A stretch of 64,000 nucleotides of DNA from Amycolatopsis antarctica (lineage in GTDB: Bacteria; Actinomycetota; Actinomycetes; Mycobacteriales; Pseudonocardiaceae): assembly GCF_002262875.1 (NCBI RefSeq), contig NZ_NKYE01000004.1, positions 248,001 through 312,000 of the forward strand, read 5' to 3'. The first letter of the stretch is position 1. Each line of letters opens with the position of its first letter. The position numbers and the translations under genes were made by a program. Shown here piece by piece: positions 6,962-14,755 of the stretch. The notes beneath the pieces were generated by a model. It worked only from the letters and a program-made list of their open reading frames with translations. It had not been told where the DNA came from and ran no database searches.

Positions 6962-7882
6962 ATGCCCGCGCCGACCGGTTCGCTCTCGTCCACGGCGACT
7001 TCCGGGCCGTCGTGGCCGGAGCCGGCCGGGGTGGGCATGTCCTTCCTGCCGTCCCGGCCCGACCTGGTCACCGAGCTGCTGCCCTCGGCCGACTATGTGG
7101 AGATGGGTCCCGAGCTGTTCGCCAGGGCCACCGGCGACGAACGGATCGCCTTCGACACCGAGGCCGCGGAGGCGGCGCTGCGGCTGGCCGGTGACCTGCC
7201 CGTGGTCCTGCACGGCCTCGAACTGTCCATCGGATCGGCACACGGGTGGAACGAGGTCGCGCTGCACTGCCTCGACCGTTTCCTGGAACTGCGCGAGGTG
7301 CTCTGGCACAGCGAGCATCTCAACTTCCTGAACACCACGGCCGCCGACGGCTCGGTGATCGAGCTGGGGCTGCCGATGCCGCTGCCGTTCACCGCGGAGT
7401 GCGCCGAGCTCGTCGCTACGCGCGCCGACCTGGTGATGGATCGCTACGGGATGATGTTCCTGCTGGAGAATCCGGCGAACTATCTGCCGGACCTGCCGCG
7501 CGACCCGGGCTGGGACGAACCGGCGTTCCTCACCGCGATCACCGAGCGCAGCCGCGGCGGCCTGCTTCTCGACCTCTACAACCTGTGGACGAACTGCGTG
7601 AACCACCGGCTGGATCCGCAGGAACTGCTCGCGCGCATGCCCCTGGACCGGGTGGTGGAGATCCACGTGGCCGGGGGCGAGGAACGCGACGGCCTGCTGC
7701 TCGACTCGCACAGTGCCGCGGTGCCGGATCCGGTGTGGCGGATGCTGGAGACGGTGGTGCCGAAGGCTTCCCGGCTGGCCGGGGTGACGGTCGAAGTGCT
7801 CGACGTCTACGCGGGCAAGCTGGGCGCGGATGCCATCGGCGAGCAACTGGCGACGGCCCGCTCCATCTGGGACGCCCGGTGA
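6962..7882 (+). CDS. DUF692 multinuclear non-heme iron-dependent oxidase (MNIO)
   Basis: The 306-residue protein shows the conserved DUF692 blocks in order: LHGLELSIGS (His84), WHSEHLNF (His116, Glu118, His119), LLENPANYL (Glu169, Asn170), LLLDLYNLWTN (Asp204, Asn207), EIHVAGGE (His235) and DSHSAAVPDPVW (Asp248, His250). These supply the ligands of the two- or three-iron cluster in a TIM barrel. Characterised members (MbnB, TglH, ChrH) oxidise Cys or neighbouring residues of RiPP precursors. The ATG at 6962 is favoured over 6953 because AGGAG (6948-6952) is then 9 bp away rather than touching. In the last block family members usually have Asp-His where this one has Ser after His250. The stop overlaps the partner gene by 4 bp. 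Confidence 0.92.
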   Translation: MPAPTGSLSSTATSGPSWPEPAGVGMSFLPSRPDLVTELLPSADYVEMGPELFARATGDERIAFDTEAAEAALRLAGDLPVVLHGLELSIGSAHGWNEVALHCLDRFLELREVLWHSEHLNFLNTTAADGSVIELGLPMPLPFTAECAELVATRADLVMDRYGMMFLLENPANYLPDLPRDPGWDEPAFLTAITERSRGGLLLDLYNLWTNCVNHRLDPQELLARMPLDRVVEIHVAGGEERDGLLLDSHSAAVPDPVWRMLETVVPKASRLAGVTVEVLDVYAGKLGADAIGEQLATARSIWDAR

Positions 7883-8562
7883 CCGGCACCCCCGACCTGG
7901 CGACCTGGCAGCGGGACATCAGTGCCGCGCTGCTCGAAGGGGCACCGCGGGACGCGCCCGCGGACGGCACCCCGGCCGAACGTTCAGGCTGGGCGATCAC
8001 GACGGCGCTCTACCGCCAGTGGCGCGTCTTCCGGTTGCGGTCGGTCGCGCCGTTGACGCTCGCCGCCCTCCGCGATCAGGCCGATGTGGTGGTCGCCGCC
8101 TACCTGGCGGCGAATCCGGGATCCACCTCGTACGCGGCGACCGACGCCGAGGGCTTCCTGCGCTTCGCCGTGCGGACGATCCCGGATGACGTGCACCTGG
8201 CGGAGATCGCCGCGCTGGAGCGGGACTTCCTCACCGCGCGCCTGCCGGCCGAGGTGGAGGATCCGCCGCCCCCGGGGACGTTGCGCCGGGCGTGCCGGGC
8301 CGGGATCCGCGAGGCGCGGTTCGATCCGCATCGACTGCTGCTCTGGCTGGCAGGGCGCGGGGAGCAGCCCGAAGCGGAACCGGCCGGGCTGAAGATCCTG
8401 GTCGCCCCGGGGCTGCCCGGCTGGGTCCGGGTGGCCACGGCGGACGAGGTGGAACTGTGGGATTCGCTGGCCGCGGGCCGGGCTGCCGGTTCGCTTCCGG
8501 CCGGGCTGGGCGAGGCGCTCGGCGAACTGGTCCGGGCGGGTGCGGTGACCGCGTCCGGCTGA
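7879..8562 (+). CDS. probable MNIO partner protein (HvfC/DUF2063-like)
   Basis: The 227-residue protein starts with GTG overlapping the oxidase stop (GTGA), so the two are made together. Its N-terminal part (about 5-120) follows the pattern of DUF2063/HvfC-type partners: LATWQRDISAALL, then YRQWRVFRLRSVAPLTL, AYLAANPGS, GFLRFA and LAEIAALERDF. The C-terminal part (about 150-220) is a variable mixed region. In MbnBC and TglHI such partners hold the leader peptide and complete the active complex. The similarity is read by eye and is moderate; a profile search is needed to confirm the family. An 8-bp stem spanning its stop codon ends the operon. Confidence 0.65.
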   Translation: MTGTPDLATWQRDISAALLEGAPRDAPADGTPAERSGWAITTALYRQWRVFRLRSVAPLTLAALRDQADVVVAAYLAANPGSTSYAATDAEGFLRFAVRTIPDDVHLAEIAALERDFLTARLPAEVEDPPPPGTLRRACRAGIREARFDPHRLLLWLAGRGEQPEAEPAGLKILVAPGLPGWVRVATADEVELWDSLAAGRAAGSLPAGLGEALGELVRAGAVTASG

Positions 8563-8580
8563 GTCCGTACGGCTCAGCCG
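8556..8580. terminator. bidirectional stem across converging stop codons
   Basis: CGGCTGAG (8556-8563) and CTCAGCCG (8573-8580) form a perfect 8-bp stem with a 9-base loop. The stop codons of the MNIO partner gene and of the GNAT gene on the other strand both lie inside the arms. There is no U tract, which is common for actinobacterial terminators. Confidence 0.6.
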
Positions 8581-8972
8581 AGCACGGTCCGGTTCCGCAG
8601 TCCCATACCCTGCACGGCCGTCAGGCCGAGCCGTTCGTAGTAGGGCCGGAGTTCGGCGTCGCAGACCAGGTCGACCGAGTACACATCGTCGAGCTGGGTG
8701 AGGATGCGCCGTACGAGCTCGCCGCCGATGCCCTGCCCCTGGTGCTCGGGAAGCACTTCGAGCCATGGGACGAACGCGGTGAGGACGCCGTCGCCGATGG
8801 CGTTGACGAAACCGGCGACGCGACCGGACCCGGCCCGCGCGACGACCACACGGTGACTGCCGCGGAGCGCGGCGAGATGTTGTGCGGGCGTCGGCGGACT
8901 GGGCCAGCCGACGAAGAAACCTCGCAGATCGTCGGCGGTGATCGCCGACAGATCGTCCTGATAAGTGATCAC
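8574..8972 (-). CDS. GNAT-family N-acetyltransferase
   Basis: The 132-residue protein carries the GNAT acetyl-CoA motif A: WLEVLPEHQGQGIGGELVRRIL (quoted in parts: LPEHQGQGIG then GELV), followed by the motif B helix region ending YYERLGL. This is the usual size for a small GNAT enzyme. The substrate is unknown. The start is set at GTG 8972, the first start in frame after the stop of the upstream 36-residue peptide gene 24 bp away, but the ribosome binding site is weak. The frame stays open upstream, with sequence unlike a GNAT. Confidence 0.85.
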   Translation of the reverse strand: MITYQDDLSAITADDLRGFFVGWPSPPTPAQHLAALRGSHRVVVARAGSGRVAGFVNAIGDGVLTAFVPWLEVLPEHQGQGIGGELVRRILTQLDDVYSVDLVCDAELRPYYERLGLTAVQGMGLRNRTVLG

Positions 8973-8995
8973 CGGGGAATCATGCCCCCGGACGA

Positions 8996-9106
8996 TCAGC
9001 CCGCGGCGCCCAGCAGGATCACGCTGAGCAGGGTCACGGTCGTCGCGAGGACGGTGACCCAGGTGCGCTGAGCGGCGGAGAGGGCGGGGGCGGTGGTGCT
9101 GTTCAT
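8996..9106 (-). CDS. 36-residue single-pass membrane peptide
   Basis: The ATG at 9106 opens a 36-codon frame: a polar N-terminus with AQRTW, then one hydrophobic helix (VTVLATTVTLLSVILLG) and a short Ala-Ala-Gly end. It is probably co-transcribed with the GNAT gene 24 bp downstream. No family is recognised. Codon use is typical of the region (third positions almost all G or C). Too short for the usual ORF cut-offs. Confidence 0.5.
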   Translation of the reverse strand: MNSTTAPALSAAQRTWVTVLATTVTLLSVILLGAAG

Positions 9107-9211
9107 GGCGGCTTCCAAACACGCGTAGACGGCGCTTCTCGTGGGTGAGAGCGCGTCGATCTTCTTGGGTGTTACCAGAATTTCGGGACTGTAAGGCGGA
9201 TCACGCCCGGG

Positions 9212-9508
9212 TCAGCGGATCTCGGCGGCACGCGCCTTCGCGGTGAACCACATGACCGCGCCCGCGGCGGCGATCATGATCACGAAGGCGATGCTGCCGA
9301 CGACGATCGCCTGCGTCGCGTCGTCCGTGCCGGTCGCCGCCTGCTCCTGCTCGACCGCGGCCGTGGCCGGGAACGTCCAGCCGAACAGCACGAGCAGCGT
9401 CGCGCTCAGCACTGTCGCGACCGCGGCCACCCGGGGCCGTCCCCAACGGCGTGCGGATTCGCGGATGGTCGAGAAACCCTTACCCTGCAACAAGATTCTT
9501 CCATTCAC
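9212..9508 (-). CDS. hypothetical two-helix membrane protein
   Basis: The 98-residue protein has a basic N-terminus (RESARRWGRPR), a first hydrophobic segment (about 28-50, ending PATAA, which could be a signal peptide cleavage site), an acidic linker and a second transmembrane helix (about 68-90) with a short KARAAEIR tail. It is therefore either a bitopic protein or one with two helices. No family is recognised. The GTG at 9508 is the longest sensible start. Confidence 0.6.
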   Translation of the reverse strand: MNGRILLQGKGFSTIRESARRWGRPRVAAVATVLSATLLVLFGWTFPATAAVEQEQAATGTDDATQAIVVGSIAFVIMIAAAGAVMWFTAKARAAEIR

Positions 9509-9579
9509 ATGGTTGAAGTGTGTTTACTTCCACCGGTGTAACGCACGGGACCGCGGATTCGTTGCCCGGGCCGACGAAG

Positions 9580-9870
9580 TCACACGGAAGAGATCGCCTC
9601 GTCGATCCGCGCGGCGAGTGCGGTGTCCTTCTCGGTGAGCCCGCCCTCGGAGTGGGTGCTGAGGGTGAAGGTCAGGGTGCGCCAGCGGATGTCGATGTCC
9701 GGGTGGTGCTGCGCGGTCTCCGCGCGTTCGGCGACGACGTTCACCACCTGGATCGCCTGCGGGAAATCGGCGAGCTCGGCGGTGCGGGTGATGGAGTCGC
9801 CCTCGCGGCTCCACGCGCCGAGCCCGGCGAGCGCTGTCTCGATCTGGGTGTCGGTGAGCAGGTCTGCCAT
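9580..9870 (-). CDS. phhB: pterin-4a-carbinolamine dehydratase
   Basis: The 96-residue protein has the signature of the family: the helix with AERAETAQHHPDIDIRW contains the active-site H-H-P-[DN] motif, followed by the strand TLTFTLSTH and a helix with KDTALAARID. The enzyme dehydrates 4a-hydroxytetrahydropterin. ATG at 9870 follows AAAGG by 7 bp on the minus strand. It is divergent from the thiamine riboswitch and thiB. Confidence 0.95.
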   Translation of the reverse strand: MADLLTDTQIETALAGLGAWSREGDSITRTAELADFPQAIQVVNVVAERAETAQHHPDIDIRWRTLTFTLSTHSEGGLTEKDTALAARIDEAISSV

Positions 9871-9980
9871 CGGTCTGCCTTTCGTCGTCGCGTTCCGCCC
9901 GCGCCGGGACGGCGGTGTGGGCGGATGTCTCGATCCGCCGTCACCAATGGTGGGCCCCGGAGAGGTAGGCTGCATGTTCG

Positions 9981-10068
9981 CCACGGGAGTCCGGTACGCC
10001 GGGCTGAGAGGCGGGCCTGGCCCGCGACCGTTCGCACCTGATCCGGATCATGCCGGCGCAGGGAGGGC
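9981..10068 (+). ncRNA. TPP riboswitch (THI element) controlling thiBPQ
   Basis: The element shows the standard THI-box cores: ACGGGAGTCCGG at its start, CGGGCTGAGAGG in the pyrimidine-sensing helix, then GCACCTGATCCGGATCATGCCGGCGCAGGGA for the pyrophosphate-sensing helix (quoted in parts: CCTGATCCGG and GCCGGCGCAGGGA). It ends about 39 bp before the thiB ATG. In Actinobacteria these switches mostly block translation when TPP is bound; no terminator hairpin with a U tract follows, which fits that. Confidence 0.95.
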
Positions 10069-10106
10069 ACATCGCCGTCCTTGTCCGCCGGGGCATAGGA
10101 GTGGCT

Positions 10107-11198
10107 ATGACTTCCCCCCGACGTGTTCGTCCCAGCGGCGGCGGTCCGGCGCGGCTGCGTACCGGGCTCGCACTGGGCCTGACCGCGATCGTGGCGAGTG
10201 GCTGCACGCTGTTCGCCGCGGAGGAACCGCAGGGTGGTGGCGGTGGCGCGGTGGTGAAGCTGGTGACGCACGAGTCGTTCTCGGTGCCGCAGGAGATCCT
10301 CGATGCCTTCGCCCAGCAGTCCGGCATCCGGATCGAGGTGCTGAAGGAGGGCGACGCGGGGGCGCTGACGAACAAGCTGGTGCTGACGAAGGCCAACCCG
10401 ATCGCCGACGTGGCCTACGGGGTCGATTCGACGTTCGCCTCCCGCGCGCTCGACGAGGGCGTGTTCGCGCCCTACACCAGCCCGGAGGGTGACCGGGGTG
10501 CGCAGCGCTTCGCGGTGGACGGTTCGCAGGGGCTGTCCGCGGTGGATCTCGGTGACGTGTGCGTGAACGTCGACTCGGCGTGGTTCGCGGAGAAGGGACT
10601 GCCCGAGCCGACCGGGTACGAGGACCTGCTCAAACCGGAGTACAAGGACCTGACGGTGGTGGAGAACCCGGCCACGTCCTCGCCTGGGCTGGCGTTCCTG
10701 CTCGGCACGGTGGCGGAGTACGGCGAGCAGGGCTGGGCGGACTACTGGACGAAACTGAAGGGCAACGGGGTGAAGGCGGTCGCGGGCTGGACGGAGGCGT
10801 ACTCGCAGGAGTTCTCCGGTTCGGCCGGGAAGGGGCCGCGGCCGATCGCCGTCTCCTACGCCTCCTCGCCCGCCGCCGAGGTCGGCGCGGACGGGGTCGC
10901 GCCGACGAAGGCGCTGCTGGACACCTGTTACCGGCAGGTCGAGTACGCCGGGGTGCTGGCGGGCGGCGCGCAGCCGGAGACGGCGGGCAAGGTCGTGGAC
11001 TTCCTGTTGTCCCAGCAGTTCCAGGCGATCCTCGCGGAGAACATGTACGTCTACCCGGCCCGTGAGGGAGTGGAGTTGCCCGCCACCTGGGCGACGGCCG
11101 CACCGCTGCCCGCGGAACCGGCCTCGCTGCCCGGTGAGACGGTGCAGGCCGGGCGGGAGCGGTGGGTCGAGCAGTGGCGCGGGCTGCTGGAGGGCTGA
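10107..11198 (+). CDS. thiB: thiamine ABC transporter substrate-binding lipoprotein
   Basis: The 363-residue protein has a lipoprotein signal peptide (VASGCT, Cys about residue 33) and a periplasmic-binding-protein fold of the ThiB type: LVTHESF, YGVDSTF and the TWPTAPLP-like C-terminal area, here ATWATAAPLP. It captures thiamine outside the membrane. AGGAG lies 5 bp before the ATG. A TPP riboswitch precedes it, confirming the substrate. The following permease overlaps its 3' end. Confidence 0.92.
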   Translation: MTSPRRVRPSGGGPARLRTGLALGLTAIVASGCTLFAAEEPQGGGGGAVVKLVTHESFSVPQEILDAFAQQSGIRIEVLKEGDAGALTNKLVLTKANPIADVAYGVDSTFASRALDEGVFAPYTSPEGDRGAQRFAVDGSQGLSAVDLGDVCVNVDSAWFAEKGLPEPTGYEDLLKPEYKDLTVVENPATSSPGLAFLLGTVAEYGEQGWADYWTKLKGNGVKAVAGWTEAYSQEFSGSAGKGPRPIAVSYASSPAAEVGADGVAPTKALLDTCYRQVEYAGVLAGGAQPETAGKVVDFLLSQQFQAILAENMYVYPAREGVELPATWATAAPLPAEPASLPGETVQAGRERWVEQWRGLLEG

Positions 11199-12805
11199 GG
11201 CCGGGAGCCGGGACGGCGCTGCTGGCGCTGGCGCCGATCGGTTTCCTGGTCGTCTTCTTCGCCTGGCCCGTGGTCGCGATCGTCGGCCTCGGGGTCGGCG
11301 ACGGGGGCGTGGCCGAGGCGCTGGGGCAGGCGCAGACGTGGCGGCTCGCCGGTTTCACCGTGGGGCAGGCGGCGGCGTCGACGGTGGTCGCGGTGCTGGC
11401 GGGGATGCCGGTGGCGTTCCTGCTGGCGCGCACGCGACTGCGCGGGGCCGGCGTGGTGCGGGTGCTGGTGCTGATCCCGTTCGTGCTGCCGACGGTCGTC
11501 GTCGGGCTGGCGTTCAAGGCGCTGTGGCCGGACGGCGGGGTGGGCGCGATCGTGCTGGCGAACTCGTTCTTCAACGTCGCGGTGGTGGCGCGCACGGTCG
11601 CCGGGCTGTGGTCGCATCTCGATCGTCGCGCCGAGGACGCGGCCAGGGCACTGGGAGCCTCGCGCTGGCGGGCGTTCCGCGGGGTCACCCTGCCCGCGCT
11701 GGTGCCCGCGATCGGTTCGGCGGCGGCGGTCGTCTTCCTGTTCTGCGCCACTAGTTTCGGTGTCGTGCTGATGCTGGGCGGGACGCGGTACCGGACGCTG
11801 GAGACCGAGATCTACCTGCGCACGGTCAACCTGCTCGACCTCTCCGGTGCGGCGGCGCTGTCGCTGGTGCAGCTCGCCGCCGTGGTCGCGGCGCTGGCGG
11901 TCGGTGCGCTGGCCCGCGGGCGCCGGGAGTCGGCGGCGCGGCTGCGGTCGGTGGCGGAGACGGCACGGCCACCGGAGCGCGGCGAGTGGTGGGTGGTCGG
12001 TGCGGCGCTGGCCGTGGTGGCCCTGTTGCTGGCGCCGATCGCCGCGCTGTTGCTGCGTTCGGTGTCCGGGCCGGACGGCTGGTCGCTGGCCGGGTACCGC
12101 GCGCTGGCGGGCCGGGGAGCTGACGGCACCTTGCAGGTCTCCGGCTGGGACGCGGCGCTCAACTCGCTGCGCACCGCCTCGGACGCCACGATGCTCGCGC
12201 TCGTGGTGGGCCTGCTGGCGGCCGTGGTGCTGGTGTCGCTGCGGCGAGCGCCCGGCCGGCTGCGCGGCGGGATGGCCGAGACGATGGACGCCGCGCTGAT
12301 GCTGCCGCTGGGCGTGTCGGCGGTGACGGTCGGCTTCGGCTACCTGGTGACGCTCGACGCGCTGCCCGGTGACCTGCGCACCTCGCCGCTGCTGGTGCCG
12401 TTCGCGCAGGCGCTGGTGATCATGCCGCTGATCGTGCGGATGGTGCTGCCCGTGCTGCGTTCGGTGGACGGCCGCTTGCGGCAGGCCGCCGCGACGCTCG
12501 GCGCGGGCCCGGTGCGGGTGTGGCGGGAGGTCGACGTGCCGCTGGTGTTCCGCTCGGTGCTGGCCGCGGCGGGCTTCGGCTACGTCGTGGCGCTCGGCGA
12601 GTTCGGGGCCACCAGTTTCCTGGCGCGGCCGGAGTCGCCGACGCTGCCGGTGGCGATCGCCTCGCTGATCGGCAGGCCGGGGGCGCTGAACGTGCAGATG
12701 GCGTACGCGGCGTGCGTTCTGCTGATGCTCGTCACGGCGGCCGTGGTGACGGTGATCGACCGGCTCGGGAACGCCCCGGGCCGTGGCGCGGTAGGGGAGT
12801 TCTGA
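11162..12805 (+). CDS. thiP: thiamine ABC transporter permease
   Basis: The 547-residue protein is a tandem permease with about twelve membrane helices. Each half has an EAA-type loop contacting the ATPase: AEDAARALGASRWRAF (about 155-170) and LRQAAATLGAGPVRVW (about 440-455). This duplicated form is typical of ThiP and of Fe3+ FbpB permeases; the riboswitch and ThiB decide for thiamine. The start is placed at GTG 11162, which overlaps thiB by 37 bp; GTG 11174 is an alternative. Confidence 0.92.
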   Translation: MGRAVARAAGGLRPGAGTALLALAPIGFLVVFFAWPVVAIVGLGVGDGGVAEALGQAQTWRLAGFTVGQAAASTVVAVLAGMPVAFLLARTRLRGAGVVRVLVLIPFVLPTVVVGLAFKALWPDGGVGAIVLANSFFNVAVVARTVAGLWSHLDRRAEDAARALGASRWRAFRGVTLPALVPAIGSAAAVVFLFCATSFGVVLMLGGTRYRTLETEIYLRTVNLLDLSGAAALSLVQLAAVVAALAVGALARGRRESAARLRSVAETARPPERGEWWVVGAALAVVALLLAPIAALLLRSVSGPDGWSLAGYRALAGRGADGTLQVSGWDAALNSLRTASDATMLALVVGLLAAVVLVSLRRAPGRLRGGMAETMDAALMLPLGVSAVTVGFGYLVTLDALPGDLRTSPLLVPFAQALVIMPLIVRMVLPVLRSVDGRLRQAAATLGAGPVRVWREVDVPLVFRSVLAAAGFGYVVALGEFGATSFLARPESPTLPVAIASLIGRPGALNVQMAYAACVLLMLVTAAVVTVIDRLGNAPGRGAVGEF

Positions 12806-12808
12806 CCC

Positions 12809-13834
12809 ATGGCACTGTCCGTGGACGGCCTGACGGTCCGCTTCGGCGGGCTCACCGCGGTCGCCGGAGCGCACCTGGACATCGCCGACGGCGAGGTGCT
12901 GGCACTGCTCGGCCCATCCGGTTCCGGCAAGTCGACGCTGCTACGGGCGATCACCGGCCTGGAGCAGATGGCCGCGGGCACCGTCCGCTGGGACGGCGCC
13001 GACCTCGCGGCGGTACCGGTGCACCAGCGTGGGTTCGGCCTCGTGTTCCAGGACGGGCAGCTCTTCCCGCACCGGGACGTGGCCGGCAACGTCGCGTTCG
13101 GCCTGCGGATGCACGGCGTCGAGCCACGCCGGCGGGCGGAGCGGGTCGCCGAGCTGCTGGAACTGGTGGGCCTGCGTGGATACGAGCGCAGGCGGGTCAC
13201 GCAGCTTTCCGGCGGCGAGGCGCAGCGGGTGGCACTGGCCCGCGCGCTGGCGCCGGAACCTCGGTTACTGCTGCTCGACGAACCGCTGTCCGGCCTGGAC
13301 GCGGGCCTGCGCGAACAGCTCGCCTTCGACCTCACCGAACTGCTGCGCCGCACCAAGATCACCACCCTGCTGGTGACCCACGACCAGGAGGAGGCGTTCA
13401 CGCTGGCCGACCGGGTGGCCGTGCTCGACGGCGGCGAGATCCGGCAGGTGGGCGATGTGGACGACGTGTGGCGCTGCCCGGCGACCGAGCCCGTCGCCCG
13501 CTTCCTCGGGGTGACGACGACGCTGGACGCGACCGTGTTCGACGGTGTGCTGCACAGTCCGCTGGGCACCGTCGGCTGGCCGGGGCGCGAGGACGGGACC
13601 GTCCGGATCGGCCTGCGCCCCAACGGGGTGCGGGCGTTGCCGGGCGGCGGCGACGGGCTCCCGGCCGAGGTGCTCGGCCGGGCGCACCGCCGCGACCACA
13701 CCCGGCTGCTCGTCCGCCCCACCGACTGGGAGTCCACAGTGGACGCCGTCGCCGCGTCGAGTGACGATGTGCGCCCCGGCGACCGGGTGCGCCTGCTGCT
13801 CGTAGCGGACGGGATGGCCGTGCTGGGCGGCTGA
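12809..13834 (+). CDS. thiQ: thiamine ABC transporter ATPase
   Basis: The 341-residue ATPase has Walker A GPSGSGKST (about 33-41), the Q-loop FQDGQLFPH, signature LSGGEAQRVALARAL (about 133), Walker B LLLLDEPLSG and the H-loop VTHDQEEA. A C-terminal extension (about 240-341) is a TOBE-like regulatory domain as in the FbpC/PotA group; E. coli ThiQ is shorter. Only 3 bp separate it from thiP. Confidence 0.9.
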   Translation: MALSVDGLTVRFGGLTAVAGAHLDIADGEVLALLGPSGSGKSTLLRAITGLEQMAAGTVRWDGADLAAVPVHQRGFGLVFQDGQLFPHRDVAGNVAFGLRMHGVEPRRRAERVAELLELVGLRGYERRRVTQLSGGEAQRVALARALAPEPRLLLLDEPLSGLDAGLREQLAFDLTELLRRTKITTLLVTHDQEEAFTLADRVAVLDGGEIRQVGDVDDVWRCPATEPVARFLGVTTTLDATVFDGVLHSPLGTVGWPGREDGTVRIGLRPNGVRALPGGGDGLPAEVLGRAHRRDHTRLLVRPTDWESTVDAVAASSDDVRPGDRVRLLLVADGMAVLGG

Positions 13835-13859
13835 TCGGGCCGCCGAAGCGACTCAGCCG
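13828..13859. terminator. stem spanning converging stop codons of thiQ and the ABC permease
   Basis: CGGCTGA (13828-13834) and TCAGCCG (13853-13859) form a 7-bp stem with an 18-base loop; each arm contains one of the two converging stop codons, as in the stem at 8556-8580. Confidence 0.45.
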
Positions 13860-14755
13860 TCCTTGGTGGTGAGCCGCGCGTAGGCGATCGAGAGGCCGAT
13901 CACGATGTAGCAGAACGCGCGCACCGCGCCCTCGGCCAGATCGCCCCCGGGCACCGGATCACGCAGCACGTCGGAGATCGCCGGCCACGACTCGGTGAGC
14001 AGGAACGGGTGCAGCCAGCTCAGTGAGTCCAGGATGCCGAGTATCGAGAAGACGATCGTGCCCGCCAGCACCGAGGCCACCACCAGCATCGGATGCTCGG
14101 TGCCGGCCGAGATGGCCAGCGCGATCGCGCCCACCGCGCAGAGTTGCAGCGCCACCCAGCCCGCCGCGAGCGCGACCTTCAGCAGGGCCGCGCCGAACGA
14201 CAGCGTGCTGCCGGACAGGGTGAACAGCGAGCCGGAGCCGTTGATCACCAGCCCGGTGACGATGCCGGTGAGCGACATCAGCAGCACCGAGGCCAGTACG
14301 ACCGCCGCCACGCCCAGTGCCTTCACGGTCAGCAACCTGCCCCGGCTCACCGGGGCGAGCAGCCAGCCGCGCAGGGTGCCGTGCGCGGTCTCCCCGGCCA
14401 GCGCGTCGGCCGAGGCCATCGCCGCGACCAGCGGCAACAACAGGGTGATCGTCAGCATCAGGGCCGCGATCGGCAGCACCAGCGCGTTGCCCGCCGCGGA
14501 CACCAGCAGGTTCGCCCCCGCGCCCCCGCCTTCTCGTCCGTCGCCACCGCCGCCGCTCGCGGTGGTGTCCACCAGGGTCAGCCCGAGCCCGAGCACGATC
14601 GGGATGACGGCCAGCAGCCCCAGCACGACGAGGGTGCGCGGCCGGCGGAAGATCCAGCGCAGTTCGGCCCGCAGCAGCCGGGGGACACCGACCGTGTCGC
14701 GGCCGCGCGTGTTCCCCGTCGCCGGGGCGGACGTTGCCGCCGTCGCCGTGGTCAT
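13853..14755 (-). CDS. ABC-2 type transporter permease
   Basis: The 300-residue protein starts with a cytosolic basic region (RAELRWIFRRPRTL) and has about six membrane helices, with a Gly-rich extracellular loop (about 70-80). The conserved DALAGETAHGTLRGWLLAPVSR block (quoted in parts: AGETAHGTLR, LLAPVSR) marks ABC-2 permeases of the exporter/NatB type. It overlaps the ATPase gene by 4 bp and is the last gene of a three-gene operon with a LolA-like protein. Confidence 0.88.
   Translation of the reverse strand: MTTATAATSAPATGNTRGRDTVGVPRLLRAELRWIFRRPRTLVVLGLLAVIPIVLGLGLTLVDTTASGGGGDGREGGGAGANLLVSAAGNALVLPIAALMLTITLLLPLVAAMASADALAGETAHGTLRGWLLAPVSRGRLLTVKALGVAAVVLASVLLMSLTGIVTGLVINGSGSLFTLSGSTLSFGAALLKVALAAGWVALQLCAVGAIALAISAGTEHPMLVVASVLAGTIVFSILGILDSLSWLHPFLLTESWPAISDVLRDPVPGGDLAEGAVRAFCYIVIGLSIAYARLTTKDG

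Noticed and set aside
11051-12874. 607-codon antisense frame opposite thiP
   Set aside because: Composition is Arg/His/Gln-rich repeats reflecting the sense strand; thiP is unmistakable.
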